A stretch of 19,638 nucleotides of DNA, taken from NCBI GenBank assembly GCA_012520015.1, contig JAAYPD010000457.1, forward strand, positions 1 through 19,638, in the 5' to 3' direction. Positions 1-6,921 of the stretch are shown piece after piece (position 1 is the stretch's first letter; every line of letters begins with the position of its first letter). The notes under the pieces are model-generated. The model ran no database searches and was not told the DNA's origin. It saw only the letters and a program-made list of their open reading frames with translations. The position numbers were made by a program, and so were the translations under genes. Source of the stretch: Methanomicrobiales archaeon. Its GTDB lineage: Archaea > Halobacteriota > Methanomicrobia > Methanomicrobiales > Methanospirillaceae.

Positions 1-2
1 AG

Positions 3-470
3 AAAATTTCTGTCAGAGTGATCATACTCATAATTTCTACTTCAAGAACAGAAAAAGAGGATACAGCAGGAAAAGTAATCTCCTCTCTCCTTCATGATTC
101 TTCCATTCCAGTAATCAGAACAAAAATCATTCCTGATAATATCGAAAAAATTCAGGTTGCCCTTAAAGAATCATTAGAGGAAGCAAATTGTATTATCCTG
201 ACCGGTGGAACAGGAATAACCCATGACGACTGCACTATTGAAGCAGTAGAACCTCTTCTTGAGAAGAGACTGGACGGTTTTGGTGAGCTGTTCAGGATGA
301 AGAGTTATGCTGAAGTTGGAACCAGGACCGTCCTTAGCAGGGCCCTTGGAGGAGTAATCGACGGAAAAGCAGTGTTTTGTATTCCTGGTTCAAAAAATGC
401 TGCTGAGCTTGCTACGAGGGAGATCATCATCCCGGAGATCCTTCATATCCTGACCCATGCTTCCCGCTGA
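3..470 (+). CDS. moaB: MoaB/MogA-family molybdenum cofactor biosynthesis protein (5' end outside window)
   Basis: This family adenylylates molybdopterin, activating the dithiolene for insertion of molybdenum or tungsten. Methanogens need the cofactor for formylmethanofuran dehydrogenase and formate dehydrogenase. The fold is shown by the nucleotide/MPT-binding loop LTGGTGITHDD (about residues 61-71 from the GTG at 18), followed by the family block LDGFGELFRMKSYAEVGTRTVLSR and the C-terminal IPGSKNA turn. The frame stays open from the GTG at 18 back to the window edge (codons for K-I-S-V-R precede it). That GTG has no ribosome binding site, and it would leave a 150-residue protein, slightly short for the family, so the real start probably lies upstream. 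No neighbouring cofactor gene is visible. The family is certain; MoaB versus MogA is a matter of naming. Confidence 0.9.
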   Translation, partial: KISVRVIILIISTSRTEKEDTAGKVISSLLHDSSIPVIRTKIIPDNIEKIQVALKESLEEANCIILTGGTGITHDDCTIEAVEPLLEKRLDGFGELFRMKSYAEVGTRTVLSRALGGVIDGKAVFCIPGSKNAAELATREIIIPEILHILTHASR

Positions 471-478
471 TAAGTATT

Positions 479-500
479 TCATTTTTTTCCAAATTTTTTC
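479..500 (+). terminator. T-rich terminator-like tract after moaB
   Basis: Two T runs (T7 and T6) lie 10-30 bp after the moaB stop codon. Archaeal RNA polymerase terminates at oligo-T tracts, so this is a plausible 3' end for moaB. It is seen in the sequence only. Confidence 0.4.
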
Positions 501-533
501 GAAATATATCAATTATAAACTTTTTTAAAAGTT
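501..533 (+). promoter_or_regulatory. A/T-rich promoter region with an inverted repeat before the Cache-HAMP gene
   Basis: TATA-like stretches (aaatatat at 502-509, attataaa at 512-519) sit about 30-45 bp before the ATG at 551. An inverted repeat, aactttt / aaaagtt with a 2-nt centre, spans 518-533. No Shine-Dalgarno sequence precedes the ATG, so the transcript may have a short leader. The TATA call and the role of the repeat are inferences. Confidence 0.35.
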
Positions 534-550
534 ACAAACCTACTTTTTGT

Positions 551-1360
551 ATGGTTCCATGGTACCATAGCATAATCACAAAGCTTACAGTTGCTTTCAT
601 TATTCTTATTCTCGTTATTGCAGGTCTGAGTGTCTTTTACACTTTTGGTGCGACAAAAACTGCCCTCAAAGAGACAACCAGGGATGAGCTTGTTGCCCTG
701 GCAAGTGTTGTTGCAACCCAGATAGACGGGGATGTACTCGCCTCTCTTCAGCCAGGCGATGAAGATACTCCTGGTTTCATTAAAATAAGAGATCAGCTCT
801 ATGTGATGCAGTCATCAAATTCTGAAATTCTGTACCTTTATACCATGAGGAAGACAGATGAAGGGTTTGTCTTCGTGGTTGACGGGGAGTACGGGATAGC
901 AGATGATGCCGCTGGAATAGGAGAGCTTTATGAAACCCCCACTGATGAGATGGAGACAGGATTTACTGCCCCGGTTGCGGAGAAAGAGTACATGACTGAT
1001 CAATGGGGCACTGTCATATCAGGGTATGCACCAGTTAAAAATGCGGACGGAGTGGTAACAGGAATTGTTGGTGTAGATATGAGCGCTGAAAGAGTAATTG
1101 AGCGCCAGGACTTTATTGGAAGTATTATCTACCTGATCATGCTGATCGGAATTGGTATTACCGCGGTCATAATTGGCATCATCAGTAAGACCATGATCAG
1201 GGATATACGGGCATTGAACGATTCTGCAGAGAAGATCTCTACCGGCGATACAAATGTCCTCGTAACAGTCGTTCGCAATGACGAGATCGGGGAACTTGCC
1301 AGTTCATTCAGCAGAATGGTCTCAAGCCTGAAGATAATGATGATGGATGAAGAACCTTAA
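551..1360 (+). CDS. Membrane receptor with extracytoplasmic Cache-like domain and HAMP, no output domain
   Basis: The 269-residue protein has a short N-terminal cytoplasmic stretch and a first membrane helix (about 11-32). An extracytoplasmic sensor region (about 33-186) resembles a single Cache domain; it contains an SEILYLYTMR strand and ends in a typical 'GIVGVDMSAERV' segment. A second membrane helix (about 188-211) and a HAMP domain (about 212-264, with the DEIGELASSFSRM signature) follow. The protein stops a few residues after HAMP. No histidine kinase, methyl-accepting, GGDEF or other output domain follows in any frame, because the next gene overlaps its end. It therefore looks like a stand-alone input module that must signal through a separate partner. 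The small downstream gene is the obvious candidate by position. The ligand is unknown. The domain architecture is clear; the exact Cache subfamily is an inference. Confidence 0.8.
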   Translation: MVPWYHSIITKLTVAFIILILVIAGLSVFYTFGATKTALKETTRDELVALASVVATQIDGDVLASLQPGDEDTPGFIKIRDQLYVMQSSNSEILYLYTMRKTDEGFVFVVDGEYGIADDAAGIGELYETPTDEMETGFTAPVAEKEYMTDQWGTVISGYAPVKNADGVVTGIVGVDMSAERVIERQDFIGSIIYLIMLIGIGITAVIIGIISKTMIRDIRALNDSAEKISTGDTNVLVTVVRNDEIGELASSFSRMVSSLKIMMMDEEP

Positions 1361-1373
1361 GGCAGGACCTTGC

Positions 1374-1601
1374 ATGTCAGAGATATCAGAGAAGGTTCTT
1401 GCCCTGACAGTTCAGGTTCTGGGTCCTGCATCCAGGAGATTCCTGGAGCGCCAGACCAGGTTTCACCTTGATGGTCTTGAGTTTGATGACCTTGAAAAAG
1501 AACATATCCCTGAACTGTCAAAGTGGGTGGGAATATCTGCCAGGCTCATCGTCGATGATAAACAGGCTGCAATGCTGGCAGAGATGATTAAAAAGGTCTG
1601 A
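1374..1601 (+). CDS. Small unrecognised protein following the Cache-HAMP receptor
   Basis: I do not recognise this family. The frame runs from an ATG at 1347, which overlaps the receptor gene by 14 bp. The ATG at 1374 (MSEISEKVL...) begins where the sequence becomes protein-like, 13 bp after the receptor stop, giving 75 residues; I prefer it, though no strong ribosome binding site supports either. The product is soluble and probably mostly helical: a GPASRRFLERQ segment, an acidic stretch (LEFDDLEKEHIPELSKWV) and a C-terminal helix ending in KKV. It has no cysteine once the first nine codons are dropped, and no membrane helix. Its position suggests co-transcription with the receptor and a possible role as its cytoplasmic partner, but this is guilt by association. 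Its stop codon lies 2 bp from that of the convergent cgi121 gene. Confidence 0.7.
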   Translation: MSEISEKVLALTVQVLGPASRRFLERQTRFHLDGLEFDDLEKEHIPELSKWVGISARLIVDDKQAAMLAEMIKKV

Positions 1602-1603
1602 TA

Positions 1604-2140
1604 CTAACGATTGACTGCCAGAAGGGCAGAGCGTTCACGTATGAGATCGCCCAGGCGGTCCATGCCTGTAACCTCCAGCTCTTCTGTAGTTATATTGTAT
1701 GCCCTGATAAGCCGCGATGCTTTATTTTCAGACATTTCATTCCAGTCTTCATCATTTACCTCCTCCATCCATTCAAGAAGGGCGGCCGCTGCCTCCGGTC
1801 TTGGAGGGATAATACAGAGATAGTAGTCACTGGTACCATTTTCAGGTCCGAACGGGCCTATGAGGCCTGTCTGCCTGGTACCGGCGGCATATAGCAAAAC
1901 TTCAACCTCAAGGCTTCTTGCGATCATCTGTCCCTCTTTCCAGGCACGGATAGCATGTTCAAGTGCGGTCCTGACATGATCAAAACCGGCTGTCATCTCC
2001 CGGTTCAGGCATACAATGGCAGCATCATACTCTTCTCCTGTTTTCCGGACTTTGTCAAGAAGTTCTTTCCTGTCCTGGACATTTACCCTGACCGGAATGA
2101 TAAGATATTCATCAGAATAGATATGCTCCTGTTTTAACAT
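1604..2140 (-). CDS. cgi121: KEOPS complex subunit Cgi121
   Basis: KEOPS makes the universal tRNA modification t6A at position 37 of ANN-decoding tRNAs; Cgi121 binds the Bud32 kinase subunit and helps recruit tRNA. The 178-residue product carries the family core: a conserved AGFDHVRTALEHAIRAW helix (about residues 51-67), then RSLEVEVLLYAAGTRQT (about 75-91), then a G..GTSDYYLCIIPP strand (about 101-113). A helical C-terminal extension (about 114-178) contains the ITTEEL segment. The ATG lies inside the last codons of hel308 (7-bp overlap), so the two are probably translated together. No other KEOPS gene (kae1-bud32, pcc1) is in the window. The assignment rests on recognised motifs and is fairly secure. 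Confidence 0.82.
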   Translation of the reverse strand: MLKQEHIYSDEYLIIPVRVNVQDRKELLDKVRKTGEEYDAAIVCLNREMTAGFDHVRTALEHAIRAWKEGQMIARSLEVEVLLYAAGTRQTGLIGPFGPENGTSDYYLCIIPPRPEAAAALLEWMEEVNDEDWNEMSENKASRLIRAYNITTEELEVTGMDRLGDLIRERSALLAVNR

Positions 2141-4536
2141 TCAAAGTCCTCCCATGAAGACTGGCCCGTGATCTTCGGTGTTTCAGGTACATTGTCTGTA
2201 TCATCCGGGCCTGGGCCAGTCTCTTCAGTCTCAGCAAGGAAGGCAAGGACTTTCCTTGTTCTTGCTGATCCAAGAATATCCATAAGAAGCATCTCGTCGG
2301 CAGTCAGCAGATCAGAGATCGAAAGGATACCTGCATCCTGAAGCTTTTCAGCCATCTTTTTCCCTATCCCCGGGATATCAGTAAGAAGCTCCGGTTTTCT
2401 CTCATGGAGATTTTCATCAGCCCTGGATAATCCGGATCTTTTCCCGCCGGTAATTTCACCAAGTACCTGCCTTGCGATCCCTTCCCCGATTATTCTTGAT
2501 ATCTTTTGCAGACCTGCCCTGGCAACCGCCTCGGGATCAGGATAACCGGCATTGAAAAGACTTCTGGCCCTGACTCGTCCGATATTATGCAGGGCAACAA
2601 GTGGCAGCAGCTCAGGCTTTACTCCATGATGCACCCTGACAGACAAGGTCCTGATAACCTGGCTCATATCAGGCATCTCAACCGACACCAGCCTCTCGGT
2701 TCCATGAAGGAGCCATTTACCAGAGTCGACAATATTGTACAGGTCTCCGGCACCTATTCCGTACCTCTCCTCTATCATACCCTCGGAGAGTTCGTCTGCC
2801 CAGTCGGCCAGGACAAGGGCTGTTTTCAAACCTGAAAGCCAGATCTCTTCTTCTTCCTGTTCGAAAGGAATAGGGAGGATAAGATCATCATTGTGCTTGA
2901 AAAGAAAAGTCCGCAGAAGCTGGGTGTCAGCAGACTTAAGGTAAAGCCTTTGCATGTCAGGAGAGACACAGATGACATGGAGAAGACCGATCAGGGTAGG
3001 GGTTTTGCAGGATTTCAGGCAGTCAAGGATGAGGTTTGCCGTACAGGGATTCAGGTACAGCCTGGATACAAGACTTCCAAGTTGTGTTGCGGAGTAAGAG
3101 CCCTGGTCTCCTTCATGTATCATCCCTGTCGAGTTAAGATACCTGATTGCATCGGAGATAAGCCTTGGAAGAGAACGTGTCTTCGGATGTTGAAAGTAGT
3201 AAAAGGTCCTCTCCATGAATGATGTCAGTGTGTCCTCATCACGGGCAAAACCGGTTGCAATAAGGGAAAGGATATGTGCACACAATGATTCGTCATTAAC
3301 GCACTGTGAATCCATCCTTTCTGGTTCGGCATCGATGAACGTCTCAAAAAGTCTTTCTACGGATGAAGCATCCTTTGCCAGTAAAACAGCCTCTCCATAG
3401 GGATCAAGATGAGGCCGTCCTGCCCTGCCTGCCATCTGGTGGTACTCCCCTGCCGGGATTGGGATCATCCCAAGGCCTGACGTGAACCTGGAATAATCCC
3501 TGATGATCACCCTTCTTGCCGGAAGGTTAAGGCCGGCTGCAAGGGTCGGGGTGGCGGAGATCACCTCAATATAACCATTACGAAAACCTTCTTCGATGAT
3601 CGTCCTCTCCTGTCTCATAAGGCCTGCATGATGAAAAGCAGCCCCTTTTTCAACGCAGTCTGCAAGGACATTCCCCTCGTCCCTGCCCCGGAGCTTTCTT
3701 AGCTCATTAGCCAGGGCTTTTGAATCAGGACTGCCGGCCTTTAGTGCATTTGCTGCTTTTTTCGCAAAACCTTCTGCATTCCTCCTTGATGAGACAAAGA
3801 CAAGGCACTGACCTCCTTCCTCTATCGTGTCAAGGCAGAGATTCAGGTCATCATGCCTTGTTTTTCCCTGGACGGGTCTTTCTGAGTCGGAAAACAGGAT
3901 CTTACCATTATAAAAAACTCCCTGACGCAGGTCCACCGGCCGCCAGGTGCTGGTGACAAGCTCTGCATCAAGCCATTCTGCCAGCTGGCCAGGATTTCCA
4001 ATCGTTGCAGAAAGTCCGATCACCTGCATATCAGGATTAGTGTACCTTAGCTTGGTTATGACCATCTCAAGGGTGGTGCCACGGTTTTCAGATCCAATAA
4101 GGTGCACTTCATCAAGAACGATGCAGTTTATCTTTGACAGCCAGGGTGTCCGGTTTCTGAGCAGTGAATCAGTCTTCTCACTGGTTGCCACGATGATATC
4201 ATTTTCTCCAAGATATGCATCGGTCCGGTCATAATCCCCGGTTGCAATCCCTACCCTGATCACGCCTTTTTTAGAAAATTCTTCATATTTTTCAGAAGCA
4301 AGAGCCCGGAGAGGAACAATATAGAGGCATTTTCCACCTGCAGCAATCCGTGACCACATGGCCATCTCGGCAAGGAGCGTCTTTCCGCTGGCAGTCGGGA
4401 TGGAGATTAACAGGTTTTTCCCTTCAAGTAAACCTTTCTTTACGCACTCTGCCTGTGGCGGGTATAATGACTTTATCCCCCTGGCAGTACATGCTTTGAT
4501 AAACTGGGCAGGAAGCGGAATTGATTCAATGTCCAT
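2134..4536 (-). CDS. hel308: Hel308-type superfamily 2 DNA helicase
   Basis: Hel308 is an archaeal 3'-5' DNA helicase that acts at stalled replication forks. The 800-residue protein shows motif I (IPTASGKT, residues 46-53), motif II (DEVH, 142-145), motif III (LSATIGN, 175-181) and motif VI (QMAGRAGRP, 367-375). A winged-helix and ratchet region follows, and a helix-hairpin-helix element (TDIPGIGKKMAEKL) lies near 708-722. It is somewhat longer than the family's usual 700-750 residues because of a flexible acidic tail rich in E, D, P and T (about 763-790). The tail ends in QSSWEDF at 792-798, which resembles the short C-terminal motif that other Hel308 proteins use to contact RPA. A GGTGA ribosome binding site lies about 8 nt before the ATG at 4536. 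The gene overlaps cgi121 and follows the KH gene by 57 bp. Confidence 0.93.
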   Translation of the reverse strand: MDIESIPLPAQFIKACTARGIKSLYPPQAECVKKGLLEGKNLLISIPTASGKTLLAEMAMWSRIAAGGKCLYIVPLRALASEKYEEFSKKGVIRVGIATGDYDRTDAYLGENDIIVATSEKTDSLLRNRTPWLSKINCIVLDEVHLIGSENRGTTLEMVITKLRYTNPDMQVIGLSATIGNPGQLAEWLDAELVTSTWRPVDLRQGVFYNGKILFSDSERPVQGKTRHDDLNLCLDTIEEGGQCLVFVSSRRNAEGFAKKAANALKAGSPDSKALANELRKLRGRDEGNVLADCVEKGAAFHHAGLMRQERTIIEEGFRNGYIEVISATPTLAAGLNLPARRVIIRDYSRFTSGLGMIPIPAGEYHQMAGRAGRPHLDPYGEAVLLAKDASSVERLFETFIDAEPERMDSQCVNDESLCAHILSLIATGFARDEDTLTSFMERTFYYFQHPKTRSLPRLISDAIRYLNSTGMIHEGDQGSYSATQLGSLVSRLYLNPCTANLILDCLKSCKTPTLIGLLHVICVSPDMQRLYLKSADTQLLRTFLFKHNDDLILPIPFEQEEEEIWLSGLKTALVLADWADELSEGMIEERYGIGAGDLYNIVDSGKWLLHGTERLVSVEMPDMSQVIRTLSVRVHHGVKPELLPLVALHNIGRVRARSLFNAGYPDPEAVARAGLQKISRIIGEGIARQVLGEITGGKRSGLSRADENLHERKPELLTDIPGIGKKMAEKLQDAGILSISDLLTADEMLLMDILGSARTRKVLAFLAETEETGPGPDDTDNVPETPKITGQSSWEDFEC

Positions 4537-4593
4537 CAGGATTCACCAGCGAAAAAGGGAGAGACCTCAGCATTTAAGCTCTGATCATTTCTG

Positions 4594-5133
4594 TTAATAG
4601 TAGTAGCTTATCATATCCTGTTTTAATTCGCGACGTTTCTTTTCAAGGAATGAAAATACAGATTCATGCGACACACCTTTTATGATCATCTCTATAGCTT
4701 CCCTGGCAATCTTTACCTGTTCAACAGTGCCTATGATCCCGACCGTCTTTCCGTAGACTGATATCTCTGTTGCGGTCATATCCTGTATCTGTGACCTGGA
4801 TCTGCCATCGCGTCCAATTATCCTTCCTCTTATTCGTTCGATCTTCGAGTCAGAACCGGCAAACTCTGAGAGTTCGATTATCTCAAGATAGAGATCAGGA
4901 TCTTCAAGTAGTATTGAGGCCCGTTCCGGAGAAAATCCCCTGGCAATGGCTTTTACGGTCTCTACTGCCTGGATAAATCCGTCAGCATCCTCACCTTCGA
5001 TAAAGACAAGACCCTCCTCGCTGTCAACCTGGATCTTCGTCCCGGTCTTCTCTTCAATCTCCCGCTTTGTCTGTCCTTTTTTCCCGATAAGAACCCCGAT
5101 TCTTTCCTGGGTAATCCTTGTTTCCTGTTGCAT
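4594..5133 (-). CDS. KH-domain RNA-binding protein, archaeal Dim2/Pno1 (Krr1-like) type
   Basis: Archaeal homologues of Dim2/Pno1 bind the 3' end of 16S rRNA and act in small-subunit maturation, with links to aIF2-alpha. The 179-residue protein holds two KH domains. The first has the GKKG loop (IGVLIGKKGQTKREIE, residues 12-27). The second has the GRDG loop (GRIIGRDGRSRSQIQ, 103-117), the configuration of the Dim2/Krr1 family. The C-terminus is basic and then ends in consecutive tyrosines (ISYYY). The gene lies 18 bp downstream of rio1. Rio kinases and Dim2 both act on pre-40S/30S particles, so the pairing supports a ribosome-assembly role. Confident in family; the function is transferred from homologues. 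Confidence 0.88.
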   Translation of the reverse strand: MQQETRITQERIGVLIGKKGQTKREIEEKTGTKIQVDSEEGLVFIEGEDADGFIQAVETVKAIARGFSPERASILLEDPDLYLEIIELSEFAGSDSKIERIRGRIIGRDGRSRSQIQDMTATEISVYGKTVGIIGTVEQVKIAREAIEMIIKGVSHESVFSFLEKKRRELKQDMISYYY

Positions 5134-5151
5134 GATATCTCCAAAATTTAG

Positions 5152-5922
5152 TTATTGCGGCGATGACCCGCATAATTCTTCAAGTATATCCGGGACCTCC
5201 CTGGTGATACATCGTTCGTTAAAGAACCGGTTAAGCTGTTCAAGATCCCTTTTTAAAAAACCCGGAGCATGAGGATGGTCGCGGGTTACAGCCTGACCCA
5301 TGTCGATCATGTAAGGATGTCCCTTTCCAAACAGAATATTATATTCTGAAAGATCGCCGTGAACAAGCTTTGCCTTCTTCCATAAAAGCCTGATATACTC
5401 AATTATCTCATCATACACTGCCTGGGCATCTTCAAACTCTGCAAGCCTTAGCTGGGGGAAGGCTCCGTTTTCATCCCCCAAAAATTCCATCACCAGCACG
5501 TTCCGGTCAAAGACAAGGGGATGTGGCACAGGTATCCCTGCTTTTTCCGCACGTTTCAGGTTTGAAAACTCTTTTCTGGTCCATGCAAAGATAATATCTC
5601 TCCTGGTTTTGCCAATATTGATAAATCTCCGGTCAGCAGTTATGTAGTCCTGCATCTTTTTAAAATTGGCAGTCCTGGTAAGGTATATCTTGACCGCAAC
5701 AGTAGTTCCACCCCTGTCGGCATGGTAAACGTTAGCCTCCTTTCCGGTGGATATGGGGCCACCCATGGCAGTGATCCAGCCCCTGGAAAGAAGTTTGTAA
5801 AGGCCGAGAAGGGTGTATTCATCAAATACGTCATCTCTGACCTTAAGCTGGTCCAGTCCCTTTATCTTGGTCCTGAGCTCATCGACCTTCTTATCGTACT
5901 CGTCAGTCTGCCGATCTCTCAA
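5152..5922 (-). CDS. rio1: Rio1-type atypical serine kinase
   Basis: Rio1 kinases bind pre-small-subunit particles and use ATP hydrolysis in late rRNA maturation. The 256-residue protein has the Rio1 phosphate loop STGKEANVY (residues 58-66), the ATP-anchoring lysine in VAVKIY (K78), the catalytic loop HGDLSEYNIL (188-197, D190 and N195) and the metal-binding IDMGQ (D207). STGKEANVY and IDxGQ mark Rio1 rather than Rio2. The start is a TTG at 5922. It is supported by an AAGGTGAG ribosome binding site three bases upstream, and no ATG or GTG precedes the kinase fold in frame. The gene lies 15 bp after tyrS and 18 bp before the KH gene. Confidence 0.92.
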   Translation of the reverse strand: MRDRQTDEYDKKVDELRTKIKGLDQLKVRDDVFDEYTLLGLYKLLSRGWITAMGGPISTGKEANVYHADRGGTTVAVKIYLTRTANFKKMQDYITADRRFINIGKTRRDIIFAWTRKEFSNLKRAEKAGIPVPHPLVFDRNVLVMEFLGDENGAFPQLRLAEFEDAQAVYDEIIEYIRLLWKKAKLVHGDLSEYNILFGKGHPYMIDMGQAVTRDHPHAPGFLKRDLEQLNRFFNERCITREVPDILEELCGSSPQ

Positions 5923-5925
5923 GAA

Positions 5926-5933
5926 CTCACCTT
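5926..5933 (-). promoter_or_regulatory. Ribosome binding site that fixes the TTG start of rio1
   Basis: On the minus strand AAGGTGAG precedes the TTG start by three bases. It matches the archaeal GGAGGTGAT consensus and is the main reason to accept a TTG start here. Confidence 0.6.
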
Positions 5934-5937
5934 AAGT

Positions 5938-6879
5938 TTATCGAAGATAATCGCGAACCGGAGCAAGGATGGTGATAAGGCTCTCTGCAACTGCCGTTTT
6001 AAGGTCAGCCGGGTGAATTTCCCCGCCGGCATATGCTTTTTCCATCTCCTCGTAGGTTTCAAACACCCTGTCTCCACCAAACTTTTCAGGCCTTTCAATC
6101 TTTACGAGATCAAGCCTTGGGAAGACATGATGCTGAAGCACCTGCAGGACCGGGTTGTCTTCAATTTCCGGTGGACAGAATGCTTTTTTCATCTTCTTCC
6201 TGATATCTTCCTCTGACTCTGCAACAGATATGTAATTGCCCTGGGAAGAGGACATCTTCTTCCCGTCCAGTCCGTGAAGGATGGGGACGTGAATACAGAC
6301 AGGTGAAGGATAATTTTTCGACGGCAGGTATTCACGTGCCAGCATGTGGATCTTCCTCTGGTCAATTCCTCCAAGGGCGGCATCCACACCAAGCATTGCA
6401 ATATCTGCCATCTGCATGATAGGGTACACCATCTGGGAGACAGTCGGGTTGTCCATCTGTCGTCCGACCTCGTCCATGCTGCGCCTGGCACGGTTCAGGG
6501 TGATAGCCTGGGAAAGCTCGTGAACCAGGATCTGGTATTCAGGAGAGAGCTGAAAGGTTGAACCAAGCACATACCTGATGTCGGTAAGACCAAGTCCTTC
6601 AAAACACCGGCGGTTATAATCAGCCAGTCTTTTTACTTCTTCCATCGTTCCTTTCCGGTTAAGAAAAGCGTGGAGATCGGCAAGGAGAACAATGACTTCA
6701 AAACCTGCATCTCTCAGGTCTATCAGTTTATTAATAGTGACAAGGTGCCCAAGATGGATCTCTCCACTTGGTTCATATCCTGCGTAAACTTTTCTGACCG
6801 GACGGTCAAGGAGGGAACGCAGTTCCTCATCAGTAACGACCTCGACCGTGTTCCGTGTCACACGGGCGTATGTATCCAT
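5938..6879 (-). CDS. tyrS: Tyrosyl-tRNA synthetase, archaeal type
   Basis: The enzyme charges tRNA(Tyr) with tyrosine (class I synthetase). The 313-residue length fits the compact archaeal/eukaryotic form, which lacks the bacterial S4-like C-terminal domain. The HIGH-type signature is IHLGH (41-45), preceded by YAGYEPSGE. The KMSKS-type loop is KKMSSSQGN (207-215). The tyrosine-binding block YPIMQMADIAMLGVDAALGG (152-171) is present. The gene lies 42 bp after gap and 15 bp before rio1, so it is probably carried on the gap transcript. No ribosome binding site precedes the ATG at 6879; the leader instead contains ACCTCCTC. Confidence 0.95.
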   Translation of the reverse strand: MDTYARVTRNTVEVVTDEELRSLLDRPVRKVYAGYEPSGEIHLGHLVTINKLIDLRDAGFEVIVLLADLHAFLNRKGTMEEVKRLADYNRRCFEGLGLTDIRYVLGSTFQLSPEYQILVHELSQAITLNRARRSMDEVGRQMDNPTVSQMVYPIMQMADIAMLGVDAALGGIDQRKIHMLAREYLPSKNYPSPVCIHVPILHGLDGKKMSSSQGNYISVAESEEDIRKKMKKAFCPPEIEDNPVLQVLQHHVFPRLDLVKIERPEKFGGDRVFETYEEMEKAYAGGEIHPADLKTAVAESLITILAPVRDYLR

Positions 6880-6921
6880 TCTGAGGAGGTATGTATTAGA
6901 CGGTGATAATAGGATGAGTGA

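Noticed and set aside
6881..6899. Plus-strand GAGGAGGT followed by an ATG as a small gene
   Set aside because: The frame stops after two codons (ATG TAT TAG).
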